Assembly (NCBI RefSeq): GCF_037975245.1
Contig: NC_092583.1
Span: 17,258,764 to 17,322,763, forward strand
Length of the DNA: 64,000 nucleotides
Source: Apostichopus japonicus
Taxonomy: Eukaryota > Echinodermata > Holothuroidea > Aspidochirotida > Stichopodidae
Reading direction: 5' to 3'
Under the pieces are notes generated by a model. The model saw only the letters and a list, made by a program, of their open reading frames with translations. It was not told where the DNA came from and did not search any database. A program made the position numbers and the translations under genes. This document shows positions 1 to 11,580 of the stretch, one piece after another. The first letter of the stretch is position 1. Each line of letters starts with the position of its first letter.

Positions 1-1592
1 GATATTATCTATCGACGTCCTGGGAAAGTTCAGTACCTAAACCCGTAATGGCAAAGGTTGAATAATGTTCTCTTCAGTTCGAATTAACAACTCTAGTATG
101 ATCTTAAGTGTTTGAAAGAGAAACCTGAATGACAATCACACAGTAGTTGATATTCCTTGCTCGATGATTCACAATAAAGAGACGTGAATTATCTTCCTGT
201 TGCTAGGTAATGCCTACGAAAGAAAACAATGAGTAATATCCACTGCAAGGGAGGATCAGCTTAAACCAACGGCTGCAAATCAGCTCAATACAAATAATCC
301 AGAGAAACTAAACAGATCCCACAATTAAATATTTATTCCGAAAACTTCTTTTCCACTTGCGATCCCTGCGCTGAGAGAATATTGTGGTCAAAGTTAAACT
401 TCACATCACACGAGTTTACTACGACAGATTCAAATACGAACAACGTACATTGTACAACGTTTACGGAAATCTTGATTGAAATGTATATAAATCAGTTTGA
501 GTTTGAGTAAGCATAGCCTCTAACCTGTGTATAAGGCCTATATAATGTGTACGGTATAGCAAATCGATTATACCAGAGTGAAACACAGCGCAACGGAAGG
601 GGTGCTCACCCGTAATAACTTCCGTTTTAGTTGAGTGTTCCCCATCATTGACCAACACCTATCTTTATGGAGGTTATTAGCCAAGAGAAATACTACGGAA
701 GGGCACGAATACCATCATTTCCTTATGAATACCACAAACCACGCATGCTGTGTGTATAGTGTTGTATGTAATTATAGAACATACACACCCTCCCCTTCCC
801 CCACCCCCCCATTCCTTCCCTTCCGATCTTCAAAAGAAAAAAAATGCATTGGAAATTTCATGCTAGTGTTAAAAACTCCATCAAGCTATACGTTTGATTA
901 TATATAAACAATAGAAAATACAATATGGCATTTCATAATGCAGAACATTAATTTCAAGATGGAGATTTGGTCGTTCCTCGAGAAATTAAAAACTTATATA
1001 TTAATATGGTACACTTATTTCGTATACGTGCTGCCCGTAGACAGATATATAAGCCTGTACACAGTTGTACCCATTTCTGTAAACAGCCTGTACCCAGCTG
1101 GTTCACAGCCTGCACACAGCATGTATACACAACATGCTACCAGCATGTAACCAGTTGCATAGATTTAATGTGTACAATGATATACATTATATGATCGTTA
1201 TCAACAGTATGTGTGACGTCATGGCTATTTTGACTATTTCGTAACATCGCGTTCAGGGTTAGCTTTATAATATTGAAATTTCACCAGTAGTCACACCCCC
1301 ACCTCACCCTGTCACCTCTCCTTCCTCTCTCCTCGTCTATGGACTATGTCCCCCTCCTTCACATTTCCAAATCGAAGGTGAAAAGAATCTTGTTTATTGG
1401 TGAACATATCAGTCGATTGCTTTGTTTACTATGGTGTGACGTCATAGTTTCACGTGTCACGTGTGAGGGCTGGTCATCTCTAGACGTACTTACAGTCCTC
1501 ATCATTGCCTACGATCATATATTAGGCAAGTAATACCTCCGTACAGTTGTGGTAATAACAATGAATTCCGCGTCCTGGGGGAGGAGTATAAG

Positions 1593-1594
<2 letters not shown>
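1..1594. other. Non-genic stretch, no gene seen
   Basis: No frame shows a recognisable protein family, and the short open frames are at chance length for AT-rich DNA. A run of imperfect TGTA/CAGC-type repeats lies around 1055-1160. Nothing else was recognised. Confidence 0.6.

Positions 1595-1638
<44 letters not shown>
1595..1638. repeat. (AT)n microsatellite
   Basis: About 44 bp of uninterrupted TA dinucleotides. The right flank holds an imperfect GC-rich repeat of ccggcgt(g)gcgtagcg type (1639-1677). Confidence 0.95.
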
Positions 1639-1640
<2 letters not shown>

Positions 1641-3508
1641 GGCGTGGCGTAGCGGCGTATACACACCGGCGTAGCGACAACACTGCAATGAAACTACGTT
1701 TCTATATGAAGTAACACTAAAACTTAAAAGTTGGCCATTAAGAGGAAAATCCTTTGAAAACTGTAGGCCTACGTGTCTTCTGAATTTTTGCTTAGCTTCA
1801 TTTTGAACGAGAAGGAAAATTAAACCCTGGTATTACCCCAATATATTGACATTGATACTTGAAATTTAGTAGCTCCTACACCACAAAAACTCGCAGATTC
1901 AAATTCCCCTTTTTTTTTGCGGTTGATACCAGGGTATGAAAAAACATTCATATGTAATATCAAAGACTAAATCGATACACCAGCTGACCTTCTTTATCAA
2001 ATGTATGTAAAGCAAGGCAGTTCTATAACTTCCGCTCTGCTTAGTAAGATATTGTAAGCACGTGACAACAGGAATTACTTTGGTAGCTGCCACACAATCG
2101 AGATATATTCGATAATTAGGTCTGTTCGTATATGTTCGCCAGTGTGATCAACTCTGACCTTGTCAAATGAGTTATATTATGAAGTATTTTAACAGGAGCT
2201 GAACGGATTAGTCAACTTTTTATAGTTTTCTGTTATGTTCTGATCGCGCAGGCCAATTGTTTTAACCATGATTGATAATTTTGTTAATAGAAGGTTAACC
2301 ATGCATGCACCGCACTACATATGTAACGTTAACGCTTAATATATTAAGATTTCAATTATGATCAAAATATGATAGTGCATATCATATTTCAAAGACTTAA
2401 TTATTAATAATATTCCAGAAATAAAAGTTTGAAATTCAACGCTTACGAGAAAACAGATCGTGTTGCACATGACAGTTTGGCCGTTTTTAAATTCTTTCAA
2501 ATAATTAAGCAATAATATTATTGCCTTATCATTTTACTTTCTCCGTCACTTTCACTATTCAACTGCATGCTATCCGCACTTACTGTGACTTTACTGAAAA
2601 CAAAATTCATATTATTTCCTTCTTGGAATGAAAGTTATAGTAAGATTATTTTAGATACTACCATCATGTTGTTTATACGTTTTTAATAAATGTATAGCCA
2701 ATTTATAAGTATGTATTGTATTTTCTCATAAATGCTAAAGTTTGAGTTTCTTGTTTTCGGAGGGAATGTCATAACACATGCGATCTTTTTAAAGCACATG
2801 CGTTGCTATTACAGGTGGCGTGTTCTTTCCCAACAAGAATTTTTCCTACGGGTGATTTCACGCAATTCAATTATGTGAAGAACGCTCTAGATTAACGTCT
2901 GTGATTCTCATGTGAAATTAGAATTAACGGACTTTGATTTGATATTTTGCCATTAAGTGTAAAAACGTACATAGACAAAATGATTGATGTTTTCTATGTG
3001 ACCTGATAATTAAAACGACTGACGTTTATTCAATCGAAACAAAAGACCTCATAAATGAGTTCTTGGAATGATCTCAACCGAAACTGATCGAAAACCTGAT
3101 GTGCAGCGTTTGTAACAAATTATATAAATTTTGTATCCCAGAACGAATTTGCCTGTTAAAATTATTACTGTCGCAATACAGTAAGTTCAAGTTTGAAAAT
3201 TGAAAAGTGTCCTAATTAAACTCTTGGTTAAGATGTGGTACAAATTGAATTTGGTCTCAATGAGGCATTAATTTGTCGGGGTGGAGTTGGGGAATGTGGT
3301 GACTCGTTCGTATTATCAACGGAATTTGTGATTTAAAATATCGAAATTTTTTAAATGAGAAGAAATGGTAGGGTAGGGGTGGAGGTTGACGGGGGGGACG
3401 TCTGATTCTGCCATGGCGGGACGCTCCTTCCCTTGGCAGCCTGGTTAACTAATTTTTAACTTCTGTGTTGTTTTCTACACTTTACTTCTTCACACACACA
3501 TAATAATA
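1639..3508. other. Non-genic stretch, no gene seen
   Basis: AT-rich sequence without a long open frame or recognisable domain. A G-rich patch lies at 3360-3420. No RNA gene or mobile element was recognised. Confidence 0.55.
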
Positions 3509-3552
<44 letters not shown>

Positions 3553-3586
3553 CACTGTTCTGGATTTTCCTTCCCATTACGTTTTC

Positions 3587-3674
<88 letters not shown>

Positions 3675-3687
3675 TATATTATATTAT

Positions 3688-3721
<34 letters not shown>
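3509..3721. repeat. Compound (AT)n array interrupted by a SINE 3'-tail fragment
   Basis: An (AT)n tract at 3509-3550 is followed by about 40 bp (3551-3589) ending in cattacgttttcattt, and then by a second (AT)n tract at 3590-3721. The 40-bp piece matches, on the plus strand, the 3' body of the tRNA-derived SINE at 24498-24661. It therefore looks like a 5'-truncated copy whose own (TA)n tail is the right-hand tract. Confidence 0.8.
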
Positions 3722-3725
<4 letters not shown>

Positions 3726-4194
3726 GTTATGTTTTGTCTTTTCTTCAGTCAATCTGTAATTCTATCCCCCCCCCCCCCAACACGGTTTGTATTGATTCGT
3801 ATTTTTCACAAGCAGAGTATATTGACCTCTTTAACTATACGAATCACGTCCGTTTAACCTACTTACTTCATGTAATTGGAGGTCTAAAATTGACCTGGCT
3901 TTATATGTTAAACAACAAAACTGGCAGCCATTGGAAGTCTAACATGACCTCAAATTAATTTTGAAGATTTTTTTCTTTTGTAAATATATTGCTACGAGAA
4001 ATGTGATATTCATTGTTCTGCTTGTGTCGTTATCTCTGAACTATATTCTGTATCAAAATGATTTCAAGTAAATAAGTTGTCTTAAAATGTAAAAGCAAAA
4101 CAAAGTGTATTACATTTCGTGCTGTTAAGCGAAAGGTTGATACAGTTAACGTATATTGATAATGGTGATATTTACTCTTGTTGAAAAAGTTTAA

Positions 4195-4542
4195 TTTTTA
4201 GGTATTCATCTTGACTCAAATCTCACCCCATGGAAGTATCATGTTAACAGTCTATGCTCCCATATCTCAAAGATTATTAGAATACTTCATAAAATTGGCT
4301 ATTCTGTACCATCCCATTCACTTAAAACACTGTGAGATTCCCTCATTAATTCAAAGCTGTCTTACTGCAACATAATTTGGGGAAACACCTATCCATCTTA
4401 CCTTAATCGCCTGTTTACTCTCCAGAAGAAAGCCATTAGACTGATTACAAATTCTAGTTATCGTGCTCAGAGTAAAATCATATTTTGTAACTTAAAAATC
4501 TTAAAAAATCCAAAATATCTTAATATATCTGTGTGTTAGATT
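4195..4542 (+). pseudogene. Non-LTR retrotransposon reverse transcriptase fragment, C-terminal part, decayed
   Basis: Reading from 4195 in one frame gives FLGIHLDSNLTPWKYHV, then HISKIIRILHKIG, SKLSYCNIIWGNTYPSYLNRL and LQKKAIRLIT. This series is typical of the region after the catalytic palm of LINE reverse transcriptases (the thumb/C-terminal segment with the conserved YCNIIWG and LQKKAIR blocks). One in-frame stop (TGA at 4333-4335) interrupts the frame, and it closes with TAG at 4540-4542. The catalytic YxDD region is absent, so the copy is truncated on the 5' side. It is a dead LINE relic (Jockey/CR1/RTE-like; clade not resolved). No host gene surrounds it. Confidence 0.85.
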
Positions 4543-6110
4543 AAGCAGTACAGTCGATTTAATTGATGAACTTGGGGATGTTTCAAGGGTTGTTTATCCG
4601 GGGTGGAGGTGGCGGACGGGCAACGCAATACAGTATAGACAAACATTATACACTTTTACGGCCTAAAATAGTATATTAACGACACTTTATTAATCTGATA
4701 AAGTCAAATTTATTGACTTACAACCAAGGATGCTCTCTGTAATCAATTTAATTTTGTTTTTAAATTTAAATCTGATTACCTTGAAAACGAGAAATGCTAT
4801 AGAAAGAAGACCTCTCAAATTATATTTGTCTTATATCAAATTTAAAATTCTGCCTAAAGTTATCTTTTAATACTAGTTATTGTGTGGACATATTTTGTCA
4901 TCATATAAGTTCTTACATCGCATGAACAGCTAAGCTTGTAAACTATTTTGCTTGTGGTTTGTTTCATCAATGCGTGAATATAATTTATAACTCAATGTGA
5001 GATTCTTCATTCATCCAAGTGAAGTATATTCCAAACGTGTTGTCATACACTTCTTATTTCTTGCCATGCATTATATGTTACCACATATTATACGTTTTAC
5101 CGTTACGATTACCAGTTATTTACGCAGAGCGCCATCTACTTTACCTGACGCACCCCCCCCCCCCTCATCTGCTCTTTACGCCGTGCGGTGGCCAAATTAG
5201 TTAATTAATAATAGTGAAGGGCAGATCTTACTATGCATGTACAGATTTTTTCGATCAGGAATTTGTGTGAAATTTCACCAAAAATACTCTCTGAAAGCTC
5301 TCGTTAAGATAGCTGTGATGTAATTCTTTCACATAGCCTAATTCAAACAACGCATGTTTACTTATATATGTATATACAATAGTCTTATCTATAATACGAA
5401 TGAGTGCAATTTTAAACCAATTGAAATTTGAGACGAGGCTGTCAAGCAATATTGTCTTTTTCGTTAATGACCTTGTTGGTAGTCATACTTCCCTTTCATG
5501 CTGTGGTACTTTGGATTAAATTTTAGTTATTAAGAGACATATTGTGAAACCTGATAAGTCTAAAAGTGATTTCAAACCTTTGGAAAGTGACATTGACAGA
5601 TTCCATTCAGTTATAGAGACCCTATAGTACTACTATAGGGTCTCTACATTTAGTGTAGAACAAGCTCGTTACAATATTATTAAGAGATCGTTGATCGTAT
5701 CCATTGGCCACCATTGATTAGATTAATGTCATATGTATACATTAATGGGGATACCGAGAACACGAAAACGAATAAAGTAGGAAGAACTTCATTATTTAGG
5801 TATGGGAAACAAATAAAGGAAAACGGGTAAATTTAGTGGTTCGTAGACCGAAGAATTTAATGTGGTTAAATTGAATGAATTTGCTTGTTACTGTGAGTGT
5901 ATCGTAATCATTAATTAAATGTCGATAGAGTGACCCAAATTGTTTAAAAAGCTAGGGTTGCCCAATCTTCATATGCAAATTACAAGAGTTATGAACGAAA
6001 ATAACGCCTAATACAATTTCACATAAGAGAGATGGCGCTATTTAAGAAACAAGTTGACAAGCTACGTTACGGTATCATCATGTACCAACACCATAGGTGC
6101 CGTGTCACCG
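4543..6110. other. Non-genic stretch with one strong palindrome
   Basis: No gene was recognised. It contains a C-run near 5151-5164 and the palindrome listed separately at 5614-5646. Confidence 0.5.
5614..5646. repeat. Perfect 16-bp inverted repeat with 1-base centre
   Basis: The arm tagagaccctatagta (5614-5629) is followed by a single c and then by its exact reverse complement (5631-5646). It would form a cruciform or a tight hairpin. No transposon ends or flanking duplication were recognised. Confidence 0.9.
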
Positions 6111-6420
6111 TAATAATAATAATAATAATAATAAATGCAAATTTATATAGCGCCAATATGCAGAGGAAAACCAATGCTCAGTGACGCTAGTGCTCAGGGA
6201 AGGCAGTCAAAAATAGATAAGTTTTGAGTCTGTTTTTGAAAATGTTAACGTTGAGTGCCGACTTAATGCGCAGTGGAAGTGAGTTCCAATGAGTAGGAGC
6301 GGCATTAGAGAACGATCTTTGACCAAATGACTTGAGTTTCCACTTAGGTACATGGAGCAGTAGCTGATTTGAGGATCGGAGAGAGCGGGTGGTGGTCTTC
6401 CGACTGATCATGCTACTCAT
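6111..6420 (-). pseudogene. 3' end of a CR1/L2-like LINE: ORF2 C-terminus, 3' UTR and (TTA)n tail
   Basis: On the minus strand, 6420-6187 encodes 77 residues with the blocks TTRSLRSSNQLLL, GQRSFSNAAPTHWNSLPLRI and FKNRLKTYLF. This is the hallmark C-terminus of LINE ORF2 proteins in many aquatic invertebrates. The frame ends in TAG at 6187-6189. A short 3' UTR follows with the sequence GGCGCTATATAAATTTGCA, and then an (ATT)n tail on the transcript strand (6111-6134). Simple-repeat tails rather than poly(A) are characteristic of CR1/L2-type elements. The copy is strongly 5'-truncated, as expected from incomplete target-primed reverse transcription. The clade is inferred. Confidence 0.8.
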
Positions 6421-6745
6421 GTATTCTGGTGCTAATCCATTGGCTTAAACAATACACCACAATTAAGTGGCCTACCCACCATACCTTAGCATCACAACAG
6501 GTAATGGTTTATTAGGTCTATAGGTCATGTTTGATACTGGGCGTACAGTTATGGTTGTTCGTATACAGCTTACAATATATATGTTCCGCACATCCCCAAT
6601 CTTATCAATATTCCAAATGCCGTGATAGAATTGGAGAAATTTTAATCAGTTACTTTCTAATCAACAGATCAAGTAAGCTGAATGTTGCTATCTGACATCT
6701 TATATAATCAAGGATACCAATTCAATGAACGTACATTGCCTGCAA

Positions 6746-7130
6746 GCATAGGCGTAGGAGCCAATTTGATTTGGGGGGGGGGGGGCTGTAACGACTTGCC
6801 CGAAAAATATAACCAAAATTGTCAACATGTTAATGTGCATATCATATGTAAAGGCATGCATTGGTTTGGTTATTACATCCCATGCCACTAATATACAATC
6901 ATTTTCCGTGTTATTACCCTTCCATATTGGTTATAATTATTGGGGAAGTCGTTACAATAATCATGATAATAATAGTATCAGCTTAACCATTGAAAAACAC
7001 ACTGCAAATTATTTTTCTTTCAGTAGGTGCCCAAACAATTCTCAGCATATTGCCCGAATTTTCACAAAAAAAACTTGGTTGGGGGGGGGGGATTGCAGCC
7101 CCCAGCCCCCCTGCCTTCTACGCCTATGTT
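6746..7130. mobile_element. Short non-autonomous element with terminal inverted repeats and possible 5-bp target duplication
   Basis: The left end reads gcataggcgtaggag (6746-6760) and the right end reads cttctacgcctatgtt (7115-7130); these are inverted copies with a few differences. The same 5 bp, tgcaa, lies immediately outside each end (6741-6745 and 7131-7135), as expected of a target-site duplication. Just inside each end sits a long G-run (about 6772-6785 and 7081-7091). No transposase is encoded. It is best read as a MITE-like element; the superfamily is not known. Confidence 0.55.
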
Positions 7131-9566
7131 TGCAAGAACAATTAAGGATTATACTTACCACCGCCGACTGGAGAAAAACTCACTAGTTGAAATAGAAAAA
7201 GAACATGCCGGATGTAGCTTAGACCGCCATACACCTTCATTGCAACCGTTCAAACCAATTGGTCCTGGATACATTCTAAGAAAAGCCAACCTACCATGGC
7301 CACGACAAAAACAAACTTTACTCGAAGTATTGACACGCCAGGTCCGATTTACATCGGGCCCCAAAATTTGATATTGATGGGGATGCGTCTTTGATGTGTT
7401 ATGATTATATCAACAGAACAAATATCTATATACATACACATCGTCCTAGCCAGCATGTCAATTGCCACTTAACCGCCCATCTGCATGCGAGATCAATGAC
7501 TATATACACTGCTATTTCATTTGTATGCAGCACAATGGACTCTCGTGAACACACAAATTAGCACACCTGTATAACGTAGCTGAACATAGAGAGAGAGAGA
7601 GAGAGATACAAAAGAAAAGATAAACACTTCATCAAAACATCTGTTCAGTGAGTAGTCAGTTTGCATACTGTTCCCGGAAGGCATATCACATTTTTATATT
7701 CCAACAAAAGCATCTCTTACAGTTCATGTCATGTTTACATGGTAACAGACTTGATGTCAAGTCGGTTTTCTTGTTTAGTTCTTGTCCTAGATCGAGCTGT
7801 TTAATGCATCATTTAACCTATTCCTATAATATATTCTGTAAATAAGGCACAATTTTGAGGGCAGAATCAGCTTCGGATGAAAGAGAATAAGAGATAGTTT
7901 TACATCGTAAGAAAAGGAAGGTATTTGTACCCATGTTACTTGATTGATGTTTGTGTTGTTGTAGGTTGTCGGGGTGGGGACGGGGGCGAGGAAGGTTCTT
8001 TCAAGGCTAACTATAGAGCAGACAGTTATAATTATTCGAAATTCTCAATTCAATTATTATGTAATCTTCAGTTACTCGTCCCATCATATCTAGTGTCACT
8101 AGATAACTTTTGTGTTCTGATGGTTATACTTGGCGAAACAGATGAATTATATGTTTGACGGTAACCTATGCAAATACTTAAACAAACAAGTAAAATGTTA
8201 AGAAAATACATTTATGTTTATTTCAGATCAGGAACATTAACATGTTGTGTTCATTCATGCAGGTATACAAAGAATTGTATCATGCGTTACATACCGTCAA
8301 CATAATCGTATGCTAAGTGCTAACAACACACATTGTAACATATCTCTACATGGGAGTGGGAGGAGCTTAAAGAGGGTATGTGGAGCTTTAAAACTTTCTA
8401 ACACAGTTCATGCAGAGACTCTATAGAAAGGCTTAATTGAGGCTCAAAAACTTTGCTAAGGCTCACAGGCACCGGGAGGGCGCATAGACACCGCAGAGGC
8501 TCAGGAAAAAGCGCGGAGCTTCAGGAGTACAACAGTTTCTTAGTCAGAGGACCCGCACGTCTATATGGAAACCTAGTTTCCGGCGGGCCTCAATAGCACC
8601 ATCGCCTGGTGCTGATCGTAGGCCGTAAGTAGTATTCGCCGAACCAGTTTGATGTCCTTTCAAACATTTTTGCATAACATTTATCAGTATAAGCCACAAG
8701 TGTTAAACTGCTAAGATTGTCCAACGTTTGAAAATAACGTCATTGGAGGGTTGTAATCATCACAATTTGTAGATGTTATATGAGTGTACAATTAGACAAT
8801 AAACCATCTTGACCAAAGACCATGCTTGGTGGGTAAGAATAACACGCTTGTTAATATAGCAAGCATGATATGTGTATGACCATTATATCACTTCCTATAG
8901 CATTTTATAACGGGTAACACCAGTGTTGTTTCTATAGTAACAGGCTATGTCCCCGTGACGACAATACATGCCTCCTAAATATACATGGGAACGTAAAGTA
9001 TTGTTTAACGATATTTGACAAATTGTCTATTGCATATAAGTGTTAAAATATGTGTTCAATGCTTCAAGAAATTCTGCTACATTTCAAAGCAATTACTATC
9101 GGATTAATTTACATACTCATAATTTTACGTGCCGACATCACTTTCCCTGGGCATTGTTTTCAAATGTTATTTCTTTCATTTTATACTATCCTAGTTCCTG
9201 CCACTTCAAATGTAAACTCATTTGCATTTTTGGTGGAAATTAGAATTAAATACATACCTAGAATCGATTAAAATAAAAACATTTGATCCCACAATACGAT
9301 TTTTTTTTTGTTAGCAACCGTTTGAGTAAACTGCAGTTTAAAACTTCGACACAATTCTACATATGCCGAATAACACGCGATTTCACTGCAGACATTGCAT
9401 ACTAAAGGCCATTGATCAAATTACACTCTCATAATTAATCTGCAGATGAAACAACCATTTCTATATGCGATTGAAATTTGCATATCAATTCCGTGACGTC
9501 ACAGTAGATGATATCGATCTACCCAGTTGGGATTTTTTTCTATACTGTACTTTCATGTCCCGCTTT
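7131..9566. other. Non-genic stretch, no gene seen
   Basis: Contains a short (GA)n tract (7588-7606) and ordinary AT-rich sequence. No domain was recognised in any frame. Confidence 0.5.
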
Positions 9567-9661
9567 CAAAGCACTCGTACTGACAGTATGTGCAGTATGA
9601 ATATCATGTGTTTATCAAATAAAGGTAAGGAACTGTTTGTACTGTCAGTACGAGTGCTTTG
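9567..9661. repeat. Perfect 22-bp inverted repeat with ~51-base loop
   Basis: caaagcactcgtactgacag at 9567-9586 (extended by ta to 9588) is matched by its exact reverse complement at 9640-9661. Partial pairing continues into the loop (cagt against actg). The transcript would fold into a stable hairpin from either strand. It could be a small foldback element or a small-RNA precursor; the sequence alone does not decide. Confidence 0.85.
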
Positions 9662-11106
9662 TAGCATGACATCGGAGGACAGTGTAGATTGGTATTAGCA
9701 TAAGGAAATAGCCCCCCCCCCCCTCCTCTTCCGAGCTGGCTGCATTGTCGATCAAGCCCAAATATACGAATCTTAAACTGCAATGAATACATGAATAATG
9801 ATGTCCGACATTGCTAACTCTACTTCTTTCATTATGATGCGAGATCTGATTAAAAACATTTATTTATTTATGATCAGATTGGACACGTTCATTCTAAACT
9901 TGAAAAGTAAGTCAATTGTGACACTGAAATTCGAAACATCTATCAACAGTAATGAAAAGTTGTGATAACGGTTTTCTGTTTACGCTTAATTGGGACAAAC
10001 TTTCTGATTATTTATGCCACAAGAAAATGATCAATTTCAAAAGAAAAAGAAGAAGAAGAATGAGAAGAAAATAAGGTAGAAAAATTATTAGTACTTTATT
10101 GCTAAGATATAATGCCTTATAATATACATATAACCATCGCCTTTTATCAATAATTTATCTTAAAATAGTACAGTTATTTACATTAAGGCAATGACGTCAA
10201 CCAAAAGGCAATCAGTCAACCATGTTTTTGTCTAATATTTTAGGCATTACTGGTTTAGCACTATGTATAGTTAGCCACTTAAAGTATACTACAAGTTTGC
10301 ATTCCATGTTTCGCGAAAATAATAGAACGAACATTTAACTCTGTTATAAAACCATTGTGTTCATCCATCACAACACCATCACATAAGAACGTGTGCGTAA
10401 CCAGTTATAAGGTTTGGCCACGCGTGTCTTTGGAAGGATGCGGTAGGATTCATGTCTCCAAGGAGGCGGTTTTTTTTAAACCTGATGATGAGTTGATTTT
10501 ACTCATGCTCATAATCATGGAACTTTCTGCTACACGATGCTTGATACTTTTACATGTATATATGAATAAATTAATTCGATCTCCTCCTTTATCTAGTTTC
10601 GATCGTATCTTCAAGTCCAAATCAACCTGTGTATTAGTACAAACAACATGCAGCCCCAAATTTTTTTTATTTGTTTTAAAAATGTTGTAAAAGTTGAAAA
10701 TGTAACAAATTGAGATGATTCATATTGCTTTCGTGATTTAAAGTGCCAATTTATTCCATACATGCAAGTTGTATTTTCATAGGTAAAAAAACCGTAAGAT
10801 ATAGCGACCTCGATCGCGAAAACCCCTTTTTTTATCGAAAACGTTTACAACAAAGTGTGTTATAATTAAAGTGGTTTAATGTTTTATGGCGCTTTTCATT
10901 ACTGCCAACAACAAAAGCGCTTTACAAAAACGACTCTGTGATATTAAAAAAGCAAGTCAAAATTTAAATTAATAAAAAAATGGCTGATGTAAAATCTCAG
11001 CGGTATACGTCAGCTGTTTGTGGGGGCGCTATACGTGAATGATACACTTGATACATCGTACATATGTATTGATGTATTTGTTGCTTTCTTTTATCTTGTA
11101 TCTTTC
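9662..11106. other. Non-genic flank downstream of the Wnt9 gene
   Basis: No further gene was recognised. On the minus strand the Wnt9 3' UTR should begin at 11106. A possible AATAAA polyadenylation signal (tttatt on the plus strand) is at 10750-10755, about 350 bp after the stop, but such hexamers are common in AT-rich DNA. Around 10890-10945 the pairing motif gcgctttt/aaaagcgc resembles the 3' ends of retroelements elsewhere in the window. Confidence 0.45.
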
Positions 11107-11580
11107 TTACTCGCGACATAGTGCCAATTCGACATTTTTCGTGCACTCAGCGCAGTGTACGTCACAACACCATTGGAAAGTGCACCTACACTTCTCCTTT
11201 ACTGTTATTTCCCGGATGTTGTAACCTCTTCCACAACACATACTCTCGCACGTCGAGGTCTTGTTACATTCTCGTCCAGCGGTCCCGATCGAATACTGAT
11301 TCCTGCTACAAAAGTCAGGTGATTTGTTTCGATAGATCATGTGACCTTTGGAAGGGGTGGTACTTCTAGCTCCACCTCTCTTACTTGATTTGGTCACTAG
11401 CTCTACGCCTCTACTGTTCGCCACGTTTTCTACGGATACTCTTACAGATCTCTCGTACCTGAGTTTCAGTTCATCTCCGATAACTTTAAAGGGTTTTACT
11501 TGTCTCCAGCAGGTACTGGCTTCGCACGTTCCAGACACCCCATGGCATTTGCACTTCTTCACAAAATGCTTTTTGACTGT
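11107..11580 (-). CDS. wnt9: wnt9 exon 4 (last coding exon)
   Basis: This 474-nt exon runs from a phase-0 acceptor (ttttcatcag) to TAA at 11109-11107. The mature sequence starts TVKKHFVKKCKCHGVSGTC. The serine in CHGVSGTC is the conserved palmitoleoylation site that Porcupine modifies and that is needed for secretion and Frizzled binding. The cysteine-rich C-terminal hand carries 16 cysteines, including SMCCGRGY and QWCCDVHCAEC, and the protein ends LCRE. Confidence 0.95.
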   Translation of the reverse strand, partial: TVKKHFVKKCKCHGVSGTCEASTCWRQVKPFKVIGDELKLRYERSVRVSVENVANSRGVELVTKSSKRGGARSTTPSKGHMIYRNKSPDFCSRNQYSIGTAGRECNKTSTCESMCCGRGYNIREITVKEKCRCTFQWCCDVHCAECTKNVELALCRE

